Positions 1-7,614 of a DNA stretch of 17,526 nt are shown in pieces. The position numbers and the translations under genes were made by a program. Each line of letters opens with the position of its first letter. Positions within the stretch are counted from its first letter, which is position 1. Origin of the DNA: Chitinophagaceae bacterium (GTDB lineage: Bacteria; Bacteroidota; Bacteroidia; Chitinophagales; Chitinophagaceae); NCBI GenBank assembly GCA_003167015.1, contig PMUF01000573.1, positions 1-17,526 on the forward strand. The letters run 5' to 3'. Below the pieces are notes generated by a model that was not told the DNA's origin, searched no databases, and saw nothing but the letters and a program-made list of their open reading frames with translations.

Positions 1-1
1 T

Positions 2-1225
2 GTAGTGACGGCTCAAAGATTGTCGACGGGGGAACTGGCATTTGTGGCCAAGGGGGTGTCGCCGTTTGCGGCGAGGAGATATTTTATTTTTAAGGGGAGC
101 AGAACTGCGACCGGCGCAGTAAGCGTTGGGGCGGCGTCGCTGGACAACGGGCTGCTGCATGTGGTCATCGATCAGCGGACAGGCGCCATCAAGAGTTTGC
201 GGGCGCGGGCGGTCGACAACGATTTTGTCGATTCCACCGCCGGTGAATACCTCAATGACTACCTTTTCCTGCAAGGAAACAATCTGGCGGATCTGCAACG
301 CAATGGGCCGGTGACCATCGCCGTCAAAGAGAAAGGACCAGTTCTGGCCACACTACAGATCACAACCGATGCGCCGGGCTGCAACAAACTGACCCGTGAG
401 CTGCGACTGGTGAAAGGTTTTGATTATGTGGAGCTGACGGATATCCTTGACAAAAAGCCGGCAACGCTGAATCCACATCCGGGCGACTACGCCTGGGCGA
501 ACACCCAGGGTAAGGAGAGTCTGAATATCGGGTTTCCCTTCCATGTGGACGGCGGAGCGATGCAACTGGATATCCCCATGGCCATCATGCGGCCCGAGCT
601 CGATCAGCTGCCGGGTTCGTGCAAGAACTGGCTGGAGGTCGGTAATTGGGCTGATGTCAGCAATGCCCGTGCCGGTATCACCTGGGTAACGCTGGACGCA
701 CCGTTGGTGGAAGTTGGCGCCATTACCGCCGTACTGCTGGGTGGGCAGAGTCATCCCGAGGTCTGGCGCAAAAAAATAGAGCCTACTCAAAAACTATATT
801 CCTGGGCGCTTAACAATCACTGGGAGACCAATTACCGGGCCTACCAGGATGGCATTATTACGTTCCGTTATGCTTTGCAGCCTCATGCGGCCTTCGACCC
901 TGTGGCATCCACGGAGTTCTCCACCGGATTGGTGCAGCCGCTGATCATCGCGCCGGCTGTGGGCGCTACCGACACGGTATCCTTACTGCGACTGAGCTCG
1001 CCGGCGTTGGTCGTACTGGCCTTGCGGCCCAGCACGGATGGCAAAGCGTGGATCGTGACACTGTTCAACCCGGGAAGCGAGGCGGCTACGACCCGCCTGC
1101 AATGGGCTGTCCCGGTGAACGGAACCTATTACAGCAACACGGGTGATGCTGCGCTGGCAGCCGTGGCTGATGGCCTGGTCCAGGTCGCTGCCCGTGACGT
1201 GGTCACCGTGAGGGTGAACAAATGA
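2..1225 (+). CDS. Glycoside hydrolase family 38 C-terminal region (alpha-mannosidase-like), 5' truncated by the window
   Basis: The reading frame is already open at base 2, so the GTG at base 5 is not the true start and the gene begins outside the window. The visible ~407 residues match the beta-sandwich part of GH38 enzymes, which hydrolyse alpha-mannosides. The segment 'NGLLHVVIDQRTGAIKSL' is the family's opening strand. The later motifs 'NWLEVGNWADVSNARAGITW' and 'YSWALNNHWETNYRAYQDG' are typical of the 38C domain, and the tail forms a short final beta domain. The catalytic zinc domain lies upstream and cannot be inspected, so substrate and activity are inferred. Its stop overlaps the next gene by ATGA, implying co-transcription and translational coupling with the sugar transporter. 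Mannosylglycerate-type or other alpha-mannoside substrates are equally possible. Confidence 0.85.
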   Translation, partial: VVTAQRLSTGELAFVAKGVSPFAARRYFIFKGSRTATGAVSVGAASLDNGLLHVVIDQRTGAIKSLRARAVDNDFVDSTAGEYLNDYLFLQGNNLADLQRNGPVTIAVKEKGPVLATLQITTDAPGCNKLTRELRLVKGFDYVELTDILDKKPATLNPHPGDYAWANTQGKESLNIGFPFHVDGGAMQLDIPMAIMRPELDQLPGSCKNWLEVGNWADVSNARAGITWVTLDAPLVEVGAITAVLLGGQSHPEVWRKKIEPTQKLYSWALNNHWETNYRAYQDGIITFRYALQPHAAFDPVASTEFSTGLVQPLIIAPAVGATDTVSLLRLSSPALVVLALRPSTDGKAWIVTLFNPGSEAATTRLQWAVPVNGTYYSNTGDAALAAVADGLVQVAARDVVTVRVNK

Positions 1226-2439
1226 GCAGGTCATCGATGAGCGGTGCATCTTCTTACCGCCAGGCCGCGCCGGTCCTGCTGGGGTTTTTCGTCATGGGCA
1301 TGGTAGATGTGGTGGGCGTAGCCACCAATTATGCCAGGAGTGACTTTGGGCTAAGGGACAGCGTGGCCAATTTGCTGCCTCTGACGGTATTCATGTGGTT
1401 TGCGCTCTTATCCGTGCCCACCGGGCTGCTGATGAACCGGCTGGGGCGTCGCACTACCGTGCTGATCGGCATGGGCATTACCTTCCTGGCGTTGCTGATC
1501 CCGCTGGTAGCCTACCGCTATACTGTTTTATTGATAGCCTTCGCGTTGATCGGTATCGGCAATACCCTGTTGCAGGTGGCGTTGAATCCGTTGCTCGCTG
1601 ATGTGACGCCTGCGGCGCGGTTGACGAGCGCACTGACGCTGGGGCAGCTGATCAAGGCGGTGGCCTCTTTTCTGGGACCCGTCATTGCGGCTTGGGCGGC
1701 GGTGGTACTGGGGAGCTGGAAGGGCATGCTGCCGGTGTTTGCCACAGTGACGGCGGTGGCGGCGGGATGGTTGGGAATGACGGGGGGTGGCGGGTCGCCC
1801 GCGGACGTGGTTGGGGCGGGCGACGCCGCAGGCCAGGGAACTGGTTACCAGGAGACCGGAAGGGATGCTCCAGCGACTGTGATGGATTGCCTTAGGCTGT
1901 TGAAAGACAAAAAGATCCTTGCGCTGTTCTTCGGCGTAGTAGCCATCGTAGGACTGGACGTGGGGTTGAACACTACGCTTCCCAGGTTTCTGATGCAGCA
2001 GCTGAAGTTGCCGTTGGCGCAGGCAGGGCTGGGGACGAGCCTGTATTTCATTGCCCGGACGGCGGGCTCTTTTGTGGGCGTGTTGTTGCTGGCGAAGTGG
2101 ACAAGTGCGCGGGTGTTTAGGGTCAGCGCGTTGCTGGCGGTGGGCGCGCTGGCGTTGTTGCCGGCGCAGACGGTTCTGTGGACCGTACTGCTGTTGATCG
2201 TCCTGCTGGGGCTGGCGGTGGCCAATGTCTTTCCCATTCTCTTTGCGGCGGCGCTGCAGCGGACTCCCGAGCGCGCCAATGAGATATCGGGGCTGATGAT
2301 CATGGGTGTGTCAGGTGGCGCGGTGCTGATGCCCGTGATGGGACTGATCGCGGATCATTTCGGTCAGGCCGGGGCGCTGTTATTCTTATTAGTGACGCCG
2401 CTGTATCTACTGGGGCTGGCAAGCCGGATTAGCGCTTAG
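1222..2439 (+). CDS. Sugar MFS transporter, FucP/FHS-like
   Basis: This 405-residue polytopic membrane protein has about 12 hydrophobic helices in two halves. The loop between helices 2 and 3 carries 'NRLGRR' (residues 72-77), the major facilitator signature with Asn in place of the usual Asp. 'GIGNTLLQVALNPLLADV' (residues 111-128) resembles the FucP-family motif that includes the conserved Asn-Pro. The central cytoplasmic loop (about residues 187-230) is Gly/Ala-rich and polar. Family members import fucose, glucose, galactose or related sugars with protons. The start ATG overlaps the stop of the GH38 gene (ATGA), so it probably imports a sugar released by that enzyme (inference). An in-frame ATG at 1237 is an alternative start. 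Its 3' end overlaps the convergent RluA gene by four bases, leaving no room for a terminator. Confidence 0.85.
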   Translation: MSRSSMSGASSYRQAAPVLLGFFVMGMVDVVGVATNYARSDFGLRDSVANLLPLTVFMWFALLSVPTGLLMNRLGRRTTVLIGMGITFLALLIPLVAYRYTVLLIAFALIGIGNTLLQVALNPLLADVTPAARLTSALTLGQLIKAVASFLGPVIAAWAAVVLGSWKGMLPVFATVTAVAAGWLGMTGGGGSPADVVGAGDAAGQGTGYQETGRDAPATVMDCLRLLKDKKILALFFGVVAIVGLDVGLNTTLPRFLMQQLKLPLAQAGLGTSLYFIARTAGSFVGVLLLAKWTSARVFRVSALLAVGALALLPAQTVLWTVLLLIVLLGLAVANVFPILFAAALQRTPERANEISGLMIMGVSGGAVLMPVMGLIADHFGQAGALLFLLVTPLYLLGLASRISA

Positions 2440-3152
2440 CCCTTCAACTTCCTCAACTGCTGTAATAAGGCTCGCATATCCTTGGGCAGAGGTGCTTCGA
2501 TCGTATGGAAGTTGGCGTCCGCGTCCTGGAAATGCAGCAACTGCGCATGCAGGGCGAGGCGGGAGAGAATAGGCCGCTCGTGTTCTTCCGTCTTCGACAA
2601 TTTATAGTTGCGTTTTATAGAGGACAGTAAGATCGGCTTACCATCACCGTACAACTCATCGCAGGCGATGGGATGGCCGAGGGCCTGCATGTGTACACGG
2701 ATCTGGTGGGTGCGGCCGGTGTGCAGGTTAAACTGCAACAGTGAGTAGGGGCCGGCGGTCTCGATGACTTCGTAGTCGGTCAGAGATGCCTTGCCATGAC
2801 GATGGACGGTCATGACGCCGGGTTTGGCGGGATGTTCGGATATGGGCAGGTCGATGCTGCCTTTTTGTTCAGGCGGCGTGCCCAGGACGATGCCCTGGTA
2901 GATCTTTTCAACAGTACGCTCTTCGAAGATTTTCGAAAAATATTTATGGGTGGCTTCGTCCTTGGCAAAGACGATGACGCCGCTGGTGTCACGGTCGAGG
3001 CGGTGGACGGTGAAGATGTTGCCGTATTTTTCTTTCAGCAGGCTTTTGAGAGAGGGATCTTTTCCCTCGCGGTCAGGGATGCTGAGCACACCGGCGGGTT
3101 TGTTGAGGGCGATGAAGGTGTCGTTCTCGAATAGTATGTCGGGCTTGATCAT
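2436..3152 (-). CDS. RluA-family pseudouridine synthase
   Basis: This 238-residue cytoplasmic enzyme isomerises uridine to pseudouridine in rRNA or tRNA. The catalytic loop 'HRLDRDTSG' covers residues 50-58, with D53 as the expected nucleophile. 'LHTGRTHQIRVHMQALGHPI' is the RluA signature towards the C-terminus, followed by 'DELYG'. It lacks an N-terminal S4 domain, as in the short RluA/TruC-like members, so the target position cannot be assigned from sequence. The start is 26 bases after the stop of the upstream nuclease gene on the same strand, so read-through transcription is likely. Its last four bases overlap the end of the MFS gene. Confidence 0.92.
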   Translation of the reverse strand: MIKPDILFENDTFIALNKPAGVLSIPDREGKDPSLKSLLKEKYGNIFTVHRLDRDTSGVIVFAKDEATHKYFSKIFEERTVEKIYQGIVLGTPPEQKGSIDLPISEHPAKPGVMTVHRHGKASLTDYEVIETAGPYSLLQFNLHTGRTHQIRVHMQALGHPIACDELYGDGKPILLSSIKRNYKLSKTEEHERPILSRLALHAQLLHFQDADANFHTIEAPLPKDMRALLQQLRKLKG

Positions 3153-3178
3153 GATATTAATCGTTGAATAAAAATAAA

Positions 3179-4798
3179 TTATGACTCTATTTGATCCATT
3201 AGATAGTCACAGGCAATATCGCAGATTTCGATAATCTCTTCTGGTAAAAGTTGTTGTGTGTATAATTTCTTTTTGAAAACCTGCTGATTGTTATAGTTTG
3301 TCAGGCTAAATCCATACCAATGTTCATTTAACGTAATGTTCAATTGAACAACAGCGTTGAAAGTATCGACGCCAGCTGGCCTGAACGTATTTAAGTATAT
3401 CAGCAAGCTGATTTTTTTATTCGGAATTGACTGCTGTTCTTTTTGTAGGTGCTCAGCCATATCCTTCAGGGAATGTATTTTGGAATTGTCTACATACCAC
3501 GAATGGGTCATCTGCAAAAAATAATCAGTGAATTCCTCCATGCGTCTGAGCATATTTTCGAATAACGGTTGTATACTTTGCCTGAAGACATTTTCCAACA
3601 GAGAAATGGTAATGGCTGTTTCGACCTTGTTGGTATTCAAAGAGCTCAGCTTGTGCTTTAATTTTTCGAAGCGTTTTTCTGTTGGGCGTTTTAGTTCTTC
3701 AGTTTTCTCTTCCAATTCTTTTTCTAATTCCGCAATGCTCGGCATTTCGCCTTTTAGCTCTTTAGGCAGAGCCTTGGATAATTTGTAATCAGAGACTGCT
3801 ATTGGCTTTTTTACTCCTTCCAAAGCATACCGTACTACTGTGTTATTGGGCGTTTTGCAAAGCAGCACTCCGATGGTTCTACTATGAGTCTTGCTGCGTA
3901 TTTGATTATCTACAGCATTAATGTAAAAATTAAGTTTACCTGCAAATTCGGGTTTAAAATCTCCCACCTTTAATTCGAATACAATGAAGCAGTTCAGGTT
4001 GTAATTGAAAAATAATAAATCCAAGAAAAAGTCATCGTTTTCTACCTGGATATTATGTTGATTACCTACATAGGCGAACCCCCGGCCCAATTCCAGCAAG
4101 AATTTTTTTATATGCTGAATAAGCGCTCTTTCTACATCTTTTTCCTTCATTTCGTCGCCTACATCCAGGAAGTCCAGCAAATAGGGGTTTTTAAAAGTTT
4201 CTTTTGCCAGATCGGAGCGATCGTCGGATAAGGTATGTTCGAAGTTGTTAATTGCTTTTCCCTGCCTTTCGTGAAGTTGGTTGTCTATTTGTAATGCAAG
4301 GAGATTTCGGCTCCATCCGTTTTCGACAGTTTTTTGAATATAAAAAAGTCGATTTTCAGTTGTTTTAACTTTGTCCAGGATAACCTGATGGTGGGCCCAG
4401 GGTATTTGATATACAAGTTGTTGTAATTTTGCAGCAGGTTGCTGCAAAATTGGTGATTTCCCCGTGGAGGCGTTCTTTTTTTTGACTGAATACGATTTTG
4501 CGACGGAAGGTTTCAGTTCTTTATATTCCGGGTATGCTTTGAAAAACTCCCTCATGTACCGTAGGCTTCTCGGTGAAAAACCTTTCATTTCGGGGAACTC
4601 CACTTTCAGATCGGCCGACAAACGATCGATTGTTTTGGCGCCCCATCCTCCCGTAGTTTCCATTTCTTCTGTGGTTTTCCCAATTTCCCAGTAGATCCGT
4701 AGAATGTGTCTGTTAACTGTCAATACGGCTTCGGATCGTACATGGCGAATTTTTTCCTTGAGGGTCGTCAATAGTTCATGATAAATCCTGGGCGCCAT
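3179..4798 (-). CDS. DUF1016/YhcG-type PD-(D/E)XK nuclease with a C-terminal extension
   Basis: This 539-residue protein has a DUF1016 N-terminal helical domain (about 5-170), with 'YWEIGKTTEE' and 'FSPRSLRYMREFF', and a DUF1016 C-terminal nuclease fold (about 185-340). The putative PD-(D/E)XK residues are D260 in 'FFLDLLFF', then E275 and K277 in 'FIVFELKVGDFKPE'. Standard YhcG proteins end near 350 residues. Here a charged coiled-coil-like stretch (355-385) leads into about 150 further residues that I do not recognise. Family members are found in genome islands and near restriction or defence genes, and several are linked to DNA processing, but the cellular role here is unknown. The gene is markedly AT-rich: bases 3901-3960 hold 15 G+C of 60, against 44 of 60 at 5041-5100 in the next gene. 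That suggests horizontal acquisition. Confidence 0.88.
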   Translation of the reverse strand: MAPRIYHELLTTLKEKIRHVRSEAVLTVNRHILRIYWEIGKTTEEMETTGGWGAKTIDRLSADLKVEFPEMKGFSPRSLRYMREFFKAYPEYKELKPSVAKSYSVKKKNASTGKSPILQQPAAKLQQLVYQIPWAHHQVILDKVKTTENRLFYIQKTVENGWSRNLLALQIDNQLHERQGKAINNFEHTLSDDRSDLAKETFKNPYLLDFLDVGDEMKEKDVERALIQHIKKFLLELGRGFAYVGNQHNIQVENDDFFLDLLFFNYNLNCFIVFELKVGDFKPEFAGKLNFYINAVDNQIRSKTHSRTIGVLLCKTPNNTVVRYALEGVKKPIAVSDYKLSKALPKELKGEMPSIAELEKELEEKTEELKRPTEKRFEKLKHKLSSLNTNKVETAITISLLENVFRQSIQPLFENMLRRMEEFTDYFLQMTHSWYVDNSKIHSLKDMAEHLQKEQQSIPNKKISLLIYLNTFRPAGVDTFNAVVQLNITLNEHWYGFSLTNYNNQQVFKKKLYTQQLLPEEIIEICDIACDYLMDQIES

Positions 4799-4827
4799 AC
4801 TAAGCTATCTGATGTGTCATACAAAGC

Positions 4828-4857
4828 TAAAAGTAAATCTGACATCGATTAAAACAA
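4828..4857 (-). promoter_or_regulatory. Candidate Bacteroidota promoter for the YhcG nuclease gene
   Basis: Read on the minus strand, TTG (4857-4855) is followed after exactly 19 bases by TACTTTTA (4835-4828), seven of eight matches to the TAnnTTTG -7 element. The gene starts 30 bases downstream. This gives the nuclease its own promoter in the short gap after the RluB gene. Confidence 0.4.
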
Positions 4858-4868
4858 TCAATACGACG

Positions 4869-6434
4869 CTATTTGCCGCCGCCTTTGCGGGGTGGGCGCG
4901 GCGTACGGGGTTTTGCGGAGGCATGCGGGCCGCGGGGCGATTTCGCGGGAGCTCCGTCGCGGGCGGGGCGTTTGGTCGGGGGATGCGAACCTGCGTGTGC
5001 CGCGATTGGTTTGCGAGCATTCGTGGGAGTTTGGTCAGCTTCGGGCGTGCGGGGCTCCAAGGCTGTTTTCGCGGCGGCTTTTGCGGGCGACGGCGGGGCA
5101 GCTTTCGCGGGTGCTTTCACGACGGCCTTCTCGTGCGGCGGTGGGGCTGCCGGACCGGCAGTGAGGTCTTTGGCACGGGCGGCAGAGCCTTTGATGGAAG
5201 AGTTCAGGTATTTTAAAATGCGGACTTCCTTCTCCGATAGCAGGCGCCAGTGGCCACGCTGTACGTTCTTCTTCGTGAGGCCAGCATACATTACGCGGTC
5301 GAGCCCTCTGACGTCATACCCCAGGTGTTCGAAGATGCGGCGGACGATACGATTGCGGCCGCTATGGATCTCCAGTCCGATCTGGGTCTTGTCTTTCGGG
5401 TCGGCATAAGCCATGACGTCGACGTGTGCAGGGCCATCCTCCAGCACGATCTTATCGCCGGCGATGGCGTCGAAGTCGGCTTTCGTCAAAGGCTTATCGA
5501 GGGTGACATGATAGATCTTTTTGATCTGATGACTGGGATGGGCGAGCTTTTGCGACAGGTCGCCGTCATTCGTCAGCAGCAGCACGCCGGAGGTGTTACG
5601 GTCGAGCCGGCCGATGGGGAATACCCTTTCGGTCGTGGCCTGGCGGATCAGATCCAACACGGTCTTGCGACCCTGCGGGTCTTCAGTGGTGGTGATATAA
5701 TCCTTGGGCTTGTTCAACAGGATGTAGACGAAGTTTTTAGAGATCGTCACTTTTTTTCCGGCCACTTTGACGAGGTCGGTAGGAGACACTTTGGTGCCCG
5801 GCTCTGTCACAGGCTGGCCATTGACGGTCACCTTGCCCTGGCGAATTAACTCTGCTGCGTCGCGGCGGGAACAGATGCCGCCGTGGGCGATATATTTATT
5901 GAGGGGAAGCTGATCGGCGTTTTCGCACGGGGCTTTGGCGACCGGGGGGGTGAGGGCTTTGGGAGAAACAGTAGCCGGATGGGGGGTACCTTTTGGGTGG
6001 CGCGCACCGGGGGCGGGGGCCTGGGATCCTGGCGGAATGGGGCCTTTGGACGACGCTGCGGCATCCGGGCGGAATGGGCCTTTGCCGGTAGGGTGTGCGG
6101 GTTGTTGGCCGCGGGCCTGGCGGCGTTGTTCGAAATGCTGCTCGATGGCGGCTTTTCGCTCTTTTTTAGCCGCTTTTTTCTCCTGGCGGAAGGCTTCTTT
6201 GATAGCGCTGTTGCGCTTTTTATTATAGAATTTGCTGAAATTATCGGTTTTGCGCGGGCCAAGGCCGCCTTTTGCGGGGGCGTTGGAGGCTTTTCCGGAG
6301 CTGGCCGGGGTGCCGGAGCCGCCTGAGCCTTTTGCGTGGTTGCTTGGGCCTGAGGCTGAGCCTTTTGTGTGGCGTTTGGCGTGGCCGGGTGCGCTATTGG
6401 ACGGTCGCGCGGACGTGCGTTTTTTAGCTGTCAT
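4869..6434 (-). CDS. rluB: RluB/RsuA-family rRNA pseudouridine synthase with long disordered tails
   Basis: The 521-residue product contains a standard enzyme core flanked by low-complexity tails. An S4 RNA-binding domain (about 177-222, 'LNKYIAHGGICSRRDAAELI') is followed by the synthase domain (about 235-410). 'GRLDRNTSGVLLLTNDGDL' (275-293) holds the catalytic Asp, D278. 'HSGRNRIVRRIFEHLGYDV' is the RsuA/RluB signature. By homology it modifies 23S rRNA in the cytoplasm, with RluB the closest guess. The first ~176 residues are Lys/Ser/Gly/Pro-rich with one charged helical stretch (about 68-108). The last ~110 are Ala/Pro/Lys-rich and end in 'RKGGGK'. Such basic tails probably bind rRNA (inference). 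The tails are very GC-rich and create many long false ORFs on the other strand. Confidence 0.9.
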   Translation of the reverse strand: MTAKKRTSARPSNSAPGHAKRHTKGSASGPSNHAKGSGGSGTPASSGKASNAPAKGGLGPRKTDNFSKFYNKKRNSAIKEAFRQEKKAAKKERKAAIEQHFEQRRQARGQQPAHPTGKGPFRPDAAASSKGPIPPGSQAPAPGARHPKGTPHPATVSPKALTPPVAKAPCENADQLPLNKYIAHGGICSRRDAAELIRQGKVTVNGQPVTEPGTKVSPTDLVKVAGKKVTISKNFVYILLNKPKDYITTTEDPQGRKTVLDLIRQATTERVFPIGRLDRNTSGVLLLTNDGDLSQKLAHPSHQIKKIYHVTLDKPLTKADFDAIAGDKIVLEDGPAHVDVMAYADPKDKTQIGLEIHSGRNRIVRRIFEHLGYDVRGLDRVMYAGLTKKNVQRGHWRLLSEKEVRILKYLNSSIKGSAARAKDLTAGPAAPPPHEKAVVKAPAKAAPPSPAKAAAKTALEPRTPEADQTPTNARKPIAAHAGSHPPTKRPARDGAPAKSPRGPHASAKPRTPRPPRKGGGK

Positions 6435-6474
6435 GTGGACAATTTGCTGTTTTACAACAGTATGAGTTAATGTA

Positions 6475-6482
6475 CAAAGGTA
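6475..6482 (-). promoter_or_regulatory. Candidate -7 element for the RluB gene
   Basis: On the minus strand this reads TACCTTTG, a full match to TAnnTTTG, about 40 bases before the ATG at 6434. No clear TTG lies 19 bases upstream, so the -33 element is weak or absent. Confidence 0.35.
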
Positions 6483-6493
6483 GACAAATTAAA

Positions 6494-6517
6494 CCGGATA
6501 TCTGTCCGGATTTGGAC
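6494..6517. promoter_or_regulatory. Overlapping inverted repeats between divergent rluB and DUF899 genes
   Basis: CCGGA (6494-6498) and TCCGG (6505-6509) form a five-base inverted repeat with a six-base spacer. GTCC (6504-6507) and GGAC (6514-6517) form a second one overlapping it. The site lies 41-64 bases before the chosen DUF899 start, where an operator or an autoregulated sigma-factor promoter for the operon could sit. Function is inferred from position only. Confidence 0.25.
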
Positions 6518-6557
6518 GCGGGGATTGTCTGTACAACGAAACCAAATCTCATTATAT

Positions 6558-7352
6558 ATGGAAAAAACGATGACTATGCCGGAAAAGAGCCGGGTTGTCT
6601 CCCATGAAGTCTGGCTGGCTTCGCGGTTGCGGCTATTGGCGAAGGAGCGGGAGCTGACGCGGTTGACGGACAAGGTGAATGACGAGCGGCGCAACCTGCC
6701 GCGGGTAAGGATGCAGAAGCCTTATGTTTTCGAAGCACAGCAAGGGAAAGTAGGCCTGGCGGATCTTTTCGGGTCACAACGGAAACTTATTCTGCAACAT
6801 TTTATGTTTGGGCCCGATTGGACAGAAGGGTGTCCTGGCTGTTCCTTCGGCGCCGACGCTACTTTAGGCATGCTGATGCACCTGGCGCATCACGGATATG
6901 CCTTCGTCGCGGTATCGCGGACGCCGCTGGCGAAGATCGAAGCTTTCAAACGGCGGATGGGATGGACTTTCAATTGGGTGTCGTCCCTGGGGAGTGATTT
7001 CAATTTCGATTTTAACGTCTCCTTCAACAAGGAAGATCTCGCGAATGGGCCTGTCATGTACAATTATCGGCCGTTGAAATTGACGATCGACGAGATGCCC
7101 GGGCTGAGCCTGTTCGAAAAAGATGAAGATGGGGAAGTGTATTATACCTATTCCGGGTATGGGGCCGAGTCTGAGCAACTGGTCGCGTCTTTATGCTACG
7201 ATCTGAAGGAGCGGGGTGCGGATGGGCCGGTATATGATCTGGGGGAGTGGGTGCGACATCATGATAGATATAAGGATACGGCAGCGGGCGGCAGGGAGGC
7301 TGACTGCTGTTGCGGGACCGGGAATTCTCTCAAAGGAGGTGTTTCGTCATGA
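6558..7352 (+). CDS. DUF899 family thioredoxin-like protein
   Basis: This 264-residue protein matches the DUF899 family, predicted thioredoxin-fold dithiol-disulfide proteins of unproven substrate. Diagnostic segments are 'LADLFGSQRKLILQHFMF' (67-84), 'GCPGCSFGAD' with a CxxC pair C92/C95 (91-100), 'AVSRTPLAKIEAFKRRMGW' (118-136) and 'VSSLGSDFNFDFNVSF' (141-156). I chose the ATG at 6558. The frame runs back to a TTG at 6525, but family similarity begins only around residue 10, and ATGs at 6570 and 6576 are also possible. Unusually, the C-terminus ends in a flexible Gly/Ser tail with a Cys triplet (C250-C252). The stop overlaps the next start (ATGA), so this is the first gene of a four-gene operon. 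A peroxide- or thiol-stress role is inference. Confidence 0.85.
   Translation: MEKTMTMPEKSRVVSHEVWLASRLRLLAKERELTRLTDKVNDERRNLPRVRMQKPYVFEAQQGKVGLADLFGSQRKLILQHFMFGPDWTEGCPGCSFGADATLGMLMHLAHHGYAFVAVSRTPLAKIEAFKRRMGWTFNWVSSLGSDFNFDFNVSFNKEDLANGPVMYNYRPLKLTIDEMPGLSLFEKDEDGEVYYTYSGYGAESEQLVASLCYDLKERGADGPVYDLGEWVRHHDRYKDTAAGGREADCCCGTGNSLKGGVSS
7332..7339 (+). promoter_or_regulatory. Strong Shine-Dalgarno sequence deciding the start of the small membrane protein
   Basis: AAAGGAGG lies nine bases before the ATG at 7349, inside the end of the DUF899 gene. It selects this ATG over an upstream in-frame start at 7310. Strong sites like this are uncommon in Bacteroidota, so high translation is plausible. 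Confidence 0.7.
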
Positions 7353-7591
7353 AAGTAGGGACCTGCTGCAAGAAAACGGCGGGCGGGGTATTACCGGGAG
7401 TGCTGTTGCTGCTGATGCCCAAATGTCCGGTATGCCTGGCGTTATATCTTTCAGCGGCGACGGGCATCGGCATTCCTTTTGCCACGGCCAGGTATCTGCG
7501 GATGCTACTGATCGCGCTCTGCGTGGGCGCGCTGCTGCTGTTTGCCTGGCGGCGGTGGCGGGATTGGCGGCAGTATAAGGCTGCCCGGTAA
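7349..7591 (+). CDS. Small two-helix membrane protein with CC and CPVC motifs
   Basis: The 80-residue product starts 'MKVGTCCKK' and has two hydrophobic segments, about residues 11-43 (possibly with a break) and 46-63, followed by an Arg/Trp/Lys-rich end, 'RRWRDWRQYKAAR'. Cysteines occur as a pair at 6-7 and as CPVC at 25-28 inside 'LMPKCPVCLALYL'. The size, the CC near the N-terminus and a Cys motif in a helix recall the Mer-type small metal transport proteins, but I cannot assign it to any of them. A thiol-redox partner of the DUF899 protein or a metal-binding membrane protein are both possible. The start is fixed by a strong ribosome site and by the ATGA overlap with the DUF899 stop. The YCII gene follows after 23 bases. 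Confidence 0.8.
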   Translation: MKVGTCCKKTAGGVLPGVLLLLMPKCPVCLALYLSAATGIGIPFATARYLRMLLIALCVGALLLFAWRRWRDWRQYKAAR

Positions 7592-7614
7592 AGACTATCT
7601 TTACAAAGAGCAAA

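Noticed and set aside
4812..6465. Several long plus-strand ORFs opposite the RluB gene, up to 199 codons
   Set aside because: They mirror the GC-rich, low-complexity tails and the conserved core of the minus-strand synthase. Their translations are Gly/Arg/Phe-rich without domains.
7216..7578. Plus-strand ORF of 120 codons overlapping the DUF899 end and the small membrane protein
   Set aside because: It is out of frame with both genes, which have a strong ribosome site and coherent domains; its own product shows none.
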